Below are positions 53,522 to 62,149 of a stretch of DNA of 64,000 bases, piece by piece. The notes under the pieces were generated by a model. That model was not told the DNA's origin, ran no database searches, and worked only from the letters and a program-made list of their open reading frames with translations. A program made the translations under genes and the position numbers. The stretch is from Cyclobacteriaceae bacterium. Lineage in GTDB: Bacteria; Bacteroidota; Bacteroidia; Cytophagales; Cyclobacteriaceae. How positions within the stretch are numbered: position 1 is the first letter of the stretch; the number at the start of each line of letters is the position of its first letter. Location of the stretch: positions 434,001 to 498,000 of the forward strand of contig JAEUUI010000007.1 in NCBI GenBank assembly GCA_016786585.1. The letters are read 5' to 3'.

Positions 53522-53725
53522 GTCAGGCTTGCCCTGACAGCATCGTCAGTGGCTTGCCCTGATGGCCTCTGAATCTGGTTAAGTTCTCCTGATTGCTTAG
53601 GCCCATCAGTGGCTTGTCCTGACAGCCTCTGCAAATTCAGAAAGTACAACTGACTACTTAGGCTCGTCAGGGCGTGCCCCTGCCGGCCTTCGCTCGGGGT
53701 TACACCCCTGATGGCCGAAGGCCCG
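53522..53725. repeat. Tandem ~60-bp repeats with GTCAGG/CCTGAC hairpins
   Basis: Units of 60-61 bp begin TCAGTGGCTTG(C/T)CCTGA at 53546 and 53606, with a third partial unit from 53667. Each contains CTTAGGC near its end. Several short perfect hairpins occur, for example GTCAGG-CTTG-CCTGAC (approximately 53522). No coding potential is seen. Confidence 0.7.
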
Positions 53726-53726
53726 T

Positions 53727-53828
53727 CAGGGTCGGGCTATTCGCTGCAAGCTCCCTCCATCGCGGGCGGGTAAAGTTTATGCCCACGGGTTGTCGGCAGG
53801 CTTTCCGCTGCTATCCCTCACGCGGAGG
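53727..53828. repeat. Bacteroidota dispersed intergenic repeat-like element
   Basis: The order of wording GGGCTATTCGCTGCAAGCTCC ... GCGGGCGGG ... TTTCCGCTGCTATCCCTCACGC agrees from memory with a widely scattered Bacteroidota intergenic repeat. Such elements often mark insertion hot spots. A CCCTC-ACGCG-GAGGG hairpin ends it. Confidence 0.6.
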
Positions 53829-53837
53829 GTGTTTTTA

Positions 53838-53854
53838 ATAGGAGTTACTCCTAT
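53838..53854. repeat. Palindrome TAGGAGTTACTCCTA, copy 3
   Basis: ATAGGAGTTACTCCTAT, perfect 17-bp inverted repeat, 53 bp before the 53908 gene. It is preceded by GCGGAGGGTGTTT, as is copy 4. Confidence 0.85.
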
Positions 53855-53876
53855 AGCAAGCAAATTTTTAATTCGG

Positions 53877-53884
53877 TATCTTAG
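53877..53884 (+). promoter_or_regulatory. Possible -7 box TATCTTAG before the 53908 gene
   Basis: The octamer differs at one position from TAnnTTTG and lies 23 bp before the ATG. The palindrome lies 22 bp upstream, close to the -33 zone, which would suit an operator. Confidence 0.35.
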
Positions 53885-53907
53885 ATGAGTCAACTAAATC
53901 CTTAACC

Positions 53908-54552
53908 ATGAAAAAGACCTTGATTTTGCTTGTCGCGATGTGGTTCGTGTTAAGCTGTGAAAACAATGAATCAAAAGAGTTATTAGATGAGGCAAGCCTT
54001 CGGGAAACGCTTTCCGATCGAAGTGATTATAATGAAATTGTTGATATATTAACGAGCAACTACGCGGCAATAAGTTCAATGAATGAGGAGGAGAGAAGTA
54101 AATTCTTTGAGCTATCGGCAAAAGGTAAACAACTTGATTTTAGCGCATTAGAGCAGTATGGAAAAATGTGTGAGAAGTTTGGATTTTCTGCGAAACATAT
54201 TAAAATGATTGACAACCTCAAGGCGGAGTTACGGGCGAATTATTTGTTCCGTACATCCGACTTTGACAAAATTATGAAAGCCGATTACGGGGCGAAAATT
54301 GAAATTCTGCTTTCTTCTAGCCGTATCCTGGTCGCAGCACCTTACCCGTATTGTATTATGAAATGTTCCAGTGAAGCAGATGTCCGTAGAGGCGAAGTAG
54401 AAGCATCGATAAGTCAGGTTCCGGGATACCAGAATACAAGCGCGGAATTTAAGGAGGCTATTTTAGACTTGGTTTATTCAACATATTATAGCGGTTGTTA
54501 TGATTGCTGCTCCCAGGCAACATACAGTTGCAGGCCAGAAGCACAAGAATAA
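53908..54552 (+). CDS. Small lipoprotein of unknown function with cysteine-rich tail
   Basis: A lipoprotein signal (MWFVLSCENN, Cys about residue 17) is followed by ~195 helical residues and a cysteine-rich end (CIMKC near 150 and YSGCYDCCSQATYSC near 198). No family is recognised. The gene follows palindrome copy 3 and a possible promoter. It lies 22 bp before the next ATG and is presumably co-transcribed. Confidence 0.6.
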   Translation: MKKTLILLVAMWFVLSCENNESKELLDEASLRETLSDRSDYNEIVDILTSNYAAISSMNEEERSKFFELSAKGKQLDFSALEQYGKMCEKFGFSAKHIKMIDNLKAELRANYLFRTSDFDKIMKADYGAKIEILLSSSRILVAAPYPYCIMKCSSEADVRRGEVEASISQVPGYQNTSAEFKEAILDLVYSTYYSGCYDCCSQATYSCRPEAQE

Positions 54553-54574
54553 TTTTTCCACCAACGCTATTTAC

Positions 54575-55012
54575 ATGAAAGCCCTTCTTACCATTTCATT
54601 TTTCATCGGACTGTCCTTTTCGGCTATCGCTCAGAAGTTAGACTCTGTTAGGTTCGCAAATCTGTATGGGAGGATTACTGACATTTATTCGAAAAGTATT
54701 GATCCTTATCTGACAAAGATGGCCGAGCAAGAACTTTCACCGTTGTCTGCCAATCCTTCCAATGAAGTAATGGTGCTGCGTCAGGCAACAGTTGTAACCA
54801 AGGTGAAAACGTATAAAGCCATCTTAAAGGAAATATTCTCGGATTGTTATTTGAACCTCAACAAAAATCTAACCCCCCTGCAGGAAGACCCGCATTCGTA
54901 TGTTACCGGGTATTTGGATATGGCCATTCGAAGCAATTTTCCAAAGCTGGAAGAATCATTCTACCGCGAAAACTGGAGAGAGTTGTTTAAAATTTATGAG
55001 TTTAAGCCGTAA
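54575..55012 (+). CDS. Small secreted helical protein of unknown function
   Basis: The ATG at 54575 starts a signal peptide (ends SFSAIAQ, about 20). The 125 mature residues are helical and polar with no motif recognised. An upstream in-frame ATG at 54500 would overlap the previous gene and give a poor signal, so I reject it. Confidence 0.6.
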   Translation: MKALLTISFFIGLSFSAIAQKLDSVRFANLYGRITDIYSKSIDPYLTKMAEQELSPLSANPSNEVMVLRQATVVTKVKTYKAILKEIFSDCYLNLNKNLTPLQEDPHSYVTGYLDMAIRSNFPKLEESFYRENWRELFKIYEFKP

Positions 55013-55056
55013 TACTTGCTCCCATTGCTTACAGGTAACAAGCGGAGGGTGTTTCA

Positions 55057-55073
55057 ATAGGAGTTACTCCTAT
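55057..55073. repeat. Palindrome TAGGAGTTACTCCTA, copy 4
   Basis: ATAGGAGTTACTCCTAT, perfect 17-bp inverted repeat, preceded by GCGGAGGGTGTTT as in copy 3. It is 136 bp before the 55209 gene. Confidence 0.85.
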
Positions 55074-55208
55074 CAGTCGAGGCTGAAATTCACTAACTCA
55101 CCTAAATTTATCGTTGGCTATAATCTGTTGTTTGATGCCAGTCAAATGGCTGAGGGAGTACTATGTGTTTGATTGTGGCTTTTGTAATGCTACTAATCTT
55201 TTCGACAT

Positions 55209-56024
55209 ATGAAACCCACACGTCCAATCCTTCTTTTTCTCACAGCAATATTTCTTTCTTCATGTGCAACACCTTTTTACCAGGTGTATAAGGTTGCACC
55301 CCTAAATGCCGAATTTCAAAAAAGCGATCTGATTAAATTCGAAGATCCTTATTGTGTCGTCTCGTACAATCTGTGGAGTCAGGGGGGTGACATAGGTTTT
55401 TTGTTCACCAACAAGACCGATGAGAACATTTTCATAGAATTAGATCAAACATTCTTCGTGTTAAATGGTATTGCGCATAATTATTACCTGAACCGGGTAT
55501 ACACAACGTCCGAGACTTCCGCTGCATCCTTTGCGCAATCTTCCGGATTTTCGAGAACAAGTTCCGACATGGTTCAATCCGGCAATCGTACTATATCACG
55601 CGGGGTAGTTAAGGCAACTGGCTATTCAGTTTCTTTTGCGGAGGAGAAAGTTGTTTGCATTCCACCGCACACATCGAAGAGAATTGCAGAATATAGCATC
55701 AGCGATAATCTGTACCGTAACTGCGATCTTTTTAAATATCCGACAAAAAAGCAAATCACCACAGCTACGTTTACCCGTTCAAACAGTCCCGTGGTGTTTA
55801 GTAACCGCATCACTTATAGGCCCGGTACCGGTGAAGCTATGCAAATGAACAACGAATTTTTTGTAGCGGAAGTCACTAATCTGCCGGAAGCAGAAGCTGT
55901 GGAATTGACGCGAGCAGAATTTTGCGACCAGAAAGCCTTAAGCGCTAGGGAGGTTGTTAGCGGTTCTGCTCCCGATCGGTTTTACATTAAGTACCAGAAA
56001 ACGGTGGATTATCTGAAGCACTAA
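55209..56024 (+). CDS. Lipoprotein of unknown function
   Basis: The lipoprotein signal ends in AIFLSSCATPFYQ (Cys about 19). The ~250 mature residues contain YCVVSYNLWSQGGDIGFLFTNKTDENIFIELDQTFFVLNG, an FAQSSGFSRTSSDMVQSGN Ser-rich loop, and strands typical of a beta-sandwich. No family is recognised. It lies 55 bp before the hsdR start but is visibly richer in GC than the R-M operon and is probably separate. Confidence 0.6.
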   Translation: MKPTRPILLFLTAIFLSSCATPFYQVYKVAPLNAEFQKSDLIKFEDPYCVVSYNLWSQGGDIGFLFTNKTDENIFIELDQTFFVLNGIAHNYYLNRVYTTSETSAASFAQSSGFSRTSSDMVQSGNRTISRGVVKATGYSVSFAEEKVVCIPPHTSKRIAEYSISDNLYRNCDLFKYPTKKQITTATFTRSNSPVVFSNRITYRPGTGEAMQMNNEFFVAEVTNLPEAEAVELTRAEFCDQKALSAREVVSGSAPDRFYIKYQKTVDYLKH

Positions 56025-56079
56025 CTTTTGAAGGTGGTTCGAAGTCTTTATCTTGACATTATTTTCGTCTTATACCCTC

Positions 56080-58875
56080 ATGCGAGAGGCGCAAACAAGG
56101 AAAGAAATCATTGACAACCGCTTGAAGCAAGCTGGATGGAATGTTAGCGACCGTTCACAAGTAATTGAGGAGTATGATATCATTGTAGATTCTAATCTAG
56201 CTCAAGAGGCTCCAACACCTTATGCTGGACATCAATACAGCGACTATGTATTAATCGGCCAAGACGGAAAACCAATTGCAGTTATTGAGGCAAAAAACAC
56301 CTCAGTCGACCCTGCAATTGGAAGAGAGCAGGCTAAACAATACTGTTATAATATTCAGATAAAACAAGGTGGAGAATTACCTTTCTGTTTTTTTACAAAT
56401 GGTCATGAAATTTTCTTCTGGGATTTAGAGAACTACCCTCCAAGAAAAGTTCACGGCTTTCCAACAACGGACGATTTACAACGCTACAAAAACCTTCGTA
56501 AATCACGAAGGACACTAGTAGGAGAACTCATCAATACTAAAATTGCAGGACGAGACTATCAACAAAGAGCAATTCGAGCAGTGCTTGAGGCTGTTGAGAA
56601 AAGGAAGAGGAAATTTCTTTTAGTTATGGCAACGGGCACGGGTAAAACAAGAACTTGTATTGCGTTGGTGGAATCCTTAATGAGAGCAGGTTGGGCAGAA
56701 AAGGTTCTATTCCTTGTTGACCGAATCGCTTTAAGAGACCAGACTTTGGATGCATTTAAAGAAAACTTACCAAACGAGCCGCGATGGCCTAAGGTTGGTG
56801 AAAAGTCAATTGCAAAGGATAGGCGAGTTTACGTGTCAACCTATCCAACAATGCTGAATGTAATAAGAGACGAAAGCAACTCACTTTCGCCTCACTTTTT
56901 TGATTTAGTTGTTGTCGATGAAAGCCACAGAAGCATTTATAACACCTATCAAGAAATTTTGAATTACTTCAATACAATTACACTAGGCTTGACGGCTACT
57001 CCAACAGATGTAATTGACCACAATACCTTTGAACTCTTCGAAACTGAAGATGGTGTCCCAACCTATGCGTATTCCTATGAGGAGGCAGTAAATAACATTC
57101 CGCCCTACCTTAGCAATTTTCAAGTGATGAAAATTAAAACCAAGTTCCAAGATGAAGGAATTAATAAGAGAACAATAACACTTGAAGACCAAAAAAAATT
57201 AATTCTTGAAGGGAAAGAAATTGAAGAAATTAATTTCGAGGGAACCGAGCTTGAAAAAACTGTAAGTAATAGAGGAACAAATGCATTGATTGTTAAAACA
57301 TTCATGGAAGATTGCATTAAGGACTCCAACGGGGTATTACCTGGGAAGTCAATCTTCTTTTGTGTAGGAAAAAATCATGCAAGGGAAATTGAACACATCT
57401 TTGATAACCTCTACCCTGAGTATAAAGGAGAGCTTGCCAAAGTAATTGTATCTGACGACCCAAGAGCATACGGAAAAGGTGGGTTACTCGACCAATTTAT
57501 TCATAATGATATGCCACGCGTGGCAATCAGTGTGGATATGCTGGATACTGGTATTGATGTTAGGGAGTTAGTAAACTTAGTGTTTGCAAAGCCAGTTTTT
57601 TCTTACACCAAGTTTTGGCAAATGATTGGACGAGGAACTCGTTTACTTGAGCCAGAAAAAATAAAACCTTGGTGTACAATAAAGGATGTATTTCTAATAA
57701 TGGATTGTTGGGACAACTTTGAGTATTTTAAACTTAATCCCAGGGGAAAAGAATTAAAGCCTCAAATTCCATTGCCAGTAAGATTGTTTGGATTACGATT
57801 AGATAAAATAGAAAAAACAATTGAACTGGGTGAAACCGAAACCACCAATAGAGAAATTGCAAAGTTAAAGCAGCAAATTGCAGAACTTCCGCAAAACTCA
57901 GTAGTAATCGTGGATGCGAGAAATGATATGCAACGATTATCAGATGGCAATTTTTGGGGTAGTTTAACCCACGATAAAATCGAATTTCTTCGCACAACAA
58001 TTAAACCACTTTTAAGAACTATATCTGAGAAGGATTTCAAAGCGATGAGATTTGAAAAAGATATAGTTGAAGTGTCATTAGCTCAGTTGAATCAAGAGCC
58101 TGAAAAATTCGATACCCTTAAAGACAGTATAATTGAAACCATTGCAAAACTACCGACATCGGTAAATGTTGTAGGAAAACAATCCGAACTCATTCGCCAA
58201 TCTCAAACTAACCAATATTGGACGTCTATTTCAGAAGATAAATACGATGACCTTATCTATAAGCTTGGTCCTTTAATGCGCTTCATCGAATCACTTGTTG
58301 TCCCCCTAGGCCCAGCAAAATTCAACTTACAAGACCTAATCACTCAAAAAGAATTTATTGAATTTGGCCCACAACATGAATCAGTAAGCATCAGTAGATA
58401 CAAGGAGTTGGTAGAGGAAAAAATAACTGAATTGACCGAGACAAACCCGATTTTACAGAAACTAAAGGCAGGTCAGAACATTTCGGAAGATGAAGCTCAA
58501 CAACTAGCCGATGAACTGTATGAGGAACATCCAAATATTACAATCGAATTACTGCGAAGAGTTTATAATCATCGAAAGGCCGAACTTGTTCAGTTTATTA
58601 AACACATTTTAGGAATTGAGCATTTGGAATCATTTCCTGAAACTGTTGCAAAGACGTTTCAAGACTTCATTTCTGCACATAGTTATCTAAGCAGCCGCCA
58701 ATTACAGTTTCTTGACTTGCTCAAGAACTACATAATTGAAAGAGGTGAAATACAAAAGCGAAATCTAATCGAATCACCGTTTACCCTTTTACACCCTGAC
58801 GGTATCAGAGGTGTATTCAATCCAAAAGAGATTGATGAAATTTTAAGTTTAACTCAGAAATTATTAGCAGCATAA
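56080..58875 (+). CDS. hsdR: Type I restriction enzyme R subunit (HsdR)
   Basis: The ATG at 56080 begins REAQTRKEIIDNRLKQAGW, the usual HsdR start; a TTG 27 bp upstream is possible but unneeded. The nuclease domain shows PD-(D/E)xK residues Asp55, Glu70 and Lys72 (the last two in IAVIEAKN). The helicase domain has GTGKT at about 186-190 and DESH at about 280-283, plus TLGLTATP and IGRGTR. A C-terminal region similar to EcoEI-type R subunits follows. The enzyme translocates DNA and cuts it when the target is unmethylated. It overlaps hsdM by one base. Confidence 0.95.
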   Translation: MREAQTRKEIIDNRLKQAGWNVSDRSQVIEEYDIIVDSNLAQEAPTPYAGHQYSDYVLIGQDGKPIAVIEAKNTSVDPAIGREQAKQYCYNIQIKQGGELPFCFFTNGHEIFFWDLENYPPRKVHGFPTTDDLQRYKNLRKSRRTLVGELINTKIAGRDYQQRAIRAVLEAVEKRKRKFLLVMATGTGKTRTCIALVESLMRAGWAEKVLFLVDRIALRDQTLDAFKENLPNEPRWPKVGEKSIAKDRRVYVSTYPTMLNVIRDESNSLSPHFFDLVVVDESHRSIYNTYQEILNYFNTITLGLTATPTDVIDHNTFELFETEDGVPTYAYSYEEAVNNIPPYLSNFQVMKIKTKFQDEGINKRTITLEDQKKLILEGKEIEEINFEGTELEKTVSNRGTNALIVKTFMEDCIKDSNGVLPGKSIFFCVGKNHAREIEHIFDNLYPEYKGELAKVIVSDDPRAYGKGGLLDQFIHNDMPRVAISVDMLDTGIDVRELVNLVFAKPVFSYTKFWQMIGRGTRLLEPEKIKPWCTIKDVFLIMDCWDNFEYFKLNPRGKELKPQIPLPVRLFGLRLDKIEKTIELGETETTNREIAKLKQQIAELPQNSVVIVDARNDMQRLSDGNFWGSLTHDKIEFLRTTIKPLLRTISEKDFKAMRFEKDIVEVSLAQLNQEPEKFDTLKDSIIETIAKLPTSVNVVGKQSELIRQSQTNQYWTSISEDKYDDLIYKLGPLMRFIESLVVPLGPAKFNLQDLITQKEFIEFGPQHESVSISRYKELVEEKITELTETNPILQKLKAGQNISEDEAQQLADELYEEHPNITIELLRRVYNHRKAELVQFIKHILGIEHLESFPETVAKTFQDFISAHSYLSSRQLQFLDLLKNYIIERGEIQKRNLIESPFTLLHPDGIRGVFNPKEIDEILSLTQKLLAA

Positions 58876-60548
58876 TGTTACAAAATAACTCAACCCTTAA
58901 ATCTCATATCAACAGCCTTTGGAATACTTTCTGGAGCGGTGGTATCAGTAACCCTTTAACTGCTATTGAGCAGATAACCTATTTGCTATTCATGAAGCGC
59001 CTTGATGATATGGAAGCCAAAAGAGAAAGGGATGCTGATTTTACAGGAGACTCATACGTATCGCGATTTAACGGAACATATATTCCTTATGTTGATGAAA
59101 CACTCTATCGGGTTGATGATGGAGGCACGTTCAAATATGAAGAGCAACAAGTGGCTAATAAGGAGCTTGACGAGGCCAAAAAGCGGAGGGATAAATCAGA
59201 GTTGAGATGGTCGTTCTTTAAGACTATGGCACCAGCTGAAAAAATGTTGGAACATGTTCGCTTCAATGTATTTCCATTTATTAGATCATTGAATGGTGGT
59301 ACTTCGCCTTTTACTAAGCACATGGCGAATGCCGTCTTTATAATTGAAAAGCCTTTGTTATTGGTTGAAGCTATAAAACAAATTGAACTTATTTTTCAAG
59401 AGATTGAAAAAGACGCGACCCAAGGAGGCCACGCTTTTCAAGACATTCAGGGCGATGTATATGAAATGTTGTTGAGTGAAATTGCAACGGCTGGTAAAAA
59501 TGGACAGTTTCGTACACCGCGACATATTATAAAATTAATGGCTGATTTAGTTGACCCGAAATTAGGAAAGCGAATTGCCGACCCAGCGTGTGGAACTGGT
59601 GGATTTTTATTGGGCTCGTATCAATACATTTTAAGTGACTTAGTTCGCCAGAAAGACCCTAGTAAATTAGTTAAAGACAATGACGGTTTTGAAAGAGGTA
59701 CACTCTCAGCAGTTTTAACTGAAGATGTTAAGAAAATACTGGAAGATAGCTTTTATGGCTATGATATCGACATCACTATGGTTCGGTTGGGCTTGATGAA
59801 CTTAATGATGCACGGTATTGACAATCCTCACATTGATTATAAAGACACATTGAGTAAAACGTATAATGAGGACGCTCAATATGATATAGTTATGGCTAAC
59901 CCTCCGTTCACCGGAAGTATTGATAAGGGCGATATTAATGAAAGCCTAAAATTGCAGACAACAAAAACAGAACTGCTTTTTGTAGAGCGGATTTATACGA
60001 TGCTTAAAATGGGAGGTGTTGCAGCAATTATAGTTCCTCAAGGAGTCTTATTTAGTTCAGGTAAGGCTTTTACTCAACTGCGTAAAAAGTTAGTTGAGGA
60101 AGCAGAATTAAATGCAGTGATAACTATGCCAAGCGGAGTGTTTAAACCTTATGCAGGCGTAAGTACCTCCATTCTCATTTTTACCAAAGGTGGAGAAACA
60201 GAACACACGTGGTTTTACGAGATGAATAATGATGGCTACGAATTGAATGACAAGCGAAGTGAAAAATTTAAAGAAGGGGGAGTTCGCGATTATGGGGATT
60301 TGCAAGACATTGTTACCAAATATCGAAATAGGAATACTGAAAACGATACAGACCGGACAGCCCAAAGCTTTTTTGTCCTTAAATCAGAAATTGTAGAAAA
60401 CGATTATGATTTAAGTATGAGTAAGTATCAAACGCAAGTATTTGATGCAATTGAGTACAAAGAACCAGCATTGATATTTGAAGAGCTTGAAGCGCTAGAA
60501 GCCAACATTCAGGCAGAGTTGAAAACTCTTAAAGACATGATTGCCTGA
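58875..60548 (+). CDS. hsdM: Type I restriction enzyme M subunit (HsdM), adenine methyltransferase
   Basis: The 557-residue protein has an N-terminal HsdM_N helical domain (NPLTAIEQITYLLFMKRLDDME), then the SAM motif I ADPACGTGGF (about 236-245) and catalytic motif IV NPPF (about 341-344), which mark an N6-adenine methyltransferase. It methylates the HsdS-chosen sequence and is required for restriction. It starts at TAATG, sharing one base with hsdR, and ends at TGATG, sharing one base with hsdS. The genes are translationally coupled. Confidence 0.95.
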   Translation: MLQNNSTLKSHINSLWNTFWSGGISNPLTAIEQITYLLFMKRLDDMEAKRERDADFTGDSYVSRFNGTYIPYVDETLYRVDDGGTFKYEEQQVANKELDEAKKRRDKSELRWSFFKTMAPAEKMLEHVRFNVFPFIRSLNGGTSPFTKHMANAVFIIEKPLLLVEAIKQIELIFQEIEKDATQGGHAFQDIQGDVYEMLLSEIATAGKNGQFRTPRHIIKLMADLVDPKLGKRIADPACGTGGFLLGSYQYILSDLVRQKDPSKLVKDNDGFERGTLSAVLTEDVKKILEDSFYGYDIDITMVRLGLMNLMMHGIDNPHIDYKDTLSKTYNEDAQYDIVMANPPFTGSIDKGDINESLKLQTTKTELLFVERIYTMLKMGGVAAIIVPQGVLFSSGKAFTQLRKKLVEEAELNAVITMPSGVFKPYAGVSTSILIFTKGGETEHTWFYEMNNDGYELNDKRSEKFKEGGVRDYGDLQDIVTKYRNRNTENDTDRTAQSFFVLKSEIVENDYDLSMSKYQTQVFDAIEYKEPALIFEELEALEANIQAELKTLKDMIA

Positions 60549-62149
60549 TGGAAACTAAAGAATACAAATTAACGGACATCTGCGACTTCCAAGGCGGAAC
60601 ACAACCGCCCAAAGAAGAGTGGATAAATGAGCCGAGAGAAGGTTATGTTCGAATGCTTCAGATTCGAGATTTTACACAAGGAAAGGAAGAACATGTTGCT
60701 TACGTAAAAGACACAAAGAAACTAAACAAGTGTAAGTCTGATGATATTTTAATTGGACGCTATGGAGCTTCTGTGGGTAAAATTCTCACGGGTTTAGAAG
60801 GAGCCTACAATGTGGCAATAATTAAGACAATACCAAATGAAGAACTACTTTCAAGACGGTACTTGTATTTTGTTTTGACGGGAACAGACTTTCAGAATTT
60901 CATCTTAAACATAGGTGCTCGGGCTGCTCAGGCAGGTTTTAACAAGAATGATTTATCTCTTTTCAAACTTCATATTCCTACTTCAATAGAAGACCAAGAG
61001 AGAATTGCAAGTGTTTTAGAAAAGACACAAAGTCTAATTTCTAAACGAGAAAAGAGCATTGGCTTACTGGATGAATTTTTAAAAATGAAATTTTTGGAAA
61101 CGTTTGGTGATCCAATTTTAAATGAGAAGGGATGGGAAATTAAAAGTGGAGAAGAGTACTGCGAGAACATTTCAGTGGGCGTAGTAATACAACCCGCAAC
61201 TCATTATGTAGAACAAGGAGTAATTGCACTTAGATCCTTGAATATTAAACCTAATAGAATTGACTTAAAGGATATAGTTTTCTTTTCTAAAGAATCGCAT
61301 TCGACTGTGTTGTCAAAGTCAATATTAAGAAAAGGAGACGTTGTTCTTGTAAGAACAGGGAAAACAGGTACCGCTGCTGTCATTCCCAGTGAATTAGATG
61401 GATGTAATTGTATTGACTTAATTATTGCACGCCCGAACATTAAGATTATTGACCCATTCTATCTTTCATACTTCTTTAATTCAGAAAGGGCGAAAGCATT
61501 GGTTCTCTCCAACGAAGTTGGTGGTATTCAAAAGCATTTTAACATCGGAGCAATAAGGGCTCTTGAAATACCAATTCCGCCTCTATCATTGCAAATGAAA
61601 TTCTCTTCGCTCGTTAATCAAATTGATATCTTAAGAGGGCAATACCAAATCAGCCTTGCAAAATTTAATGATTTATACGATGCGTTCAGTCATAAAGCCT
61701 TAAAAGGAGAACTTGAAATCATCAATAGAATTTTAATAGACGCCACAATAAAAGTGGACCCCAAAATCAGCGGTGAAATTATTGCCATTGATAAAATCAA
61801 CAAGGAACTTGAAGAATTCCACAAAAACCAACCACATACAGGTGCTCCAGATAAGATTGACAATACCATTCGGCAGTTAGAAGCAGAACTAAAAATAAAA
61901 GGTGAAATTCCGTTTTGGGATGAGTATGTGAAATATAGAATTGTGAAAGGAAAATTCAAGGAGGCTTTTACATTCGACCAACTCTGGCAAGAAATAAGCA
62001 AATTCCCGTTTGAGACTTTACCCGAATATGATGAAGTAGCTACCATGCTTTTCAGATGGCTGGAAGAAGAGAATTCTTTCATTAAACAAAAGTTCAACGA
62101 GACAACAAAGCAAATTGAATTAATTGTGGATGAAGCTGCTGCGACTTAA
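60548..62149 (+). CDS. hsdS: Type I restriction specificity subunit (HsdS) with a C-terminal extension
   Basis: Two target-recognition domains (about 1-165 and 190-370) are separated and ended by helical conserved regions (ERIASVLEKTQSLISKREKSIGLLDEF; ISLAKFNDLYDAFSHKALKGEL). HsdS normally stops near this last motif; here another ~144 residues (about 390-533) follow, including ELEEFHKNQPHTGAPDKIDN and FDQLWQEISKFPFETLPEYDEVATMLFRWLEEE. The extension is helical and overlaps the ATPase gene by 20 nt. It may dock the ATPase or the other subunits. Confidence 0.9.
   Translation: METKEYKLTDICDFQGGTQPPKEEWINEPREGYVRMLQIRDFTQGKEEHVAYVKDTKKLNKCKSDDILIGRYGASVGKILTGLEGAYNVAIIKTIPNEELLSRRYLYFVLTGTDFQNFILNIGARAAQAGFNKNDLSLFKLHIPTSIEDQERIASVLEKTQSLISKREKSIGLLDEFLKMKFLETFGDPILNEKGWEIKSGEEYCENISVGVVIQPATHYVEQGVIALRSLNIKPNRIDLKDIVFFSKESHSTVLSKSILRKGDVVLVRTGKTGTAAVIPSELDGCNCIDLIIARPNIKIIDPFYLSYFFNSERAKALVLSNEVGGIQKHFNIGAIRALEIPIPPLSLQMKFSSLVNQIDILRGQYQISLAKFNDLYDAFSHKALKGELEIINRILIDATIKVDPKISGEIIAIDKINKELEEFHKNQPHTGAPDKIDNTIRQLEAELKIKGEIPFWDEYVKYRIVKGKFKEAFTFDQLWQEISKFPFETLPEYDEVATMLFRWLEEENSFIKQKFNETTKQIELIVDEAAAT

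Noticed and set aside
44900-56050. Prophage or integrative element
   Set aside because: No integrase, transposase, capsid, terminase or tRNA attachment site was found in the region.
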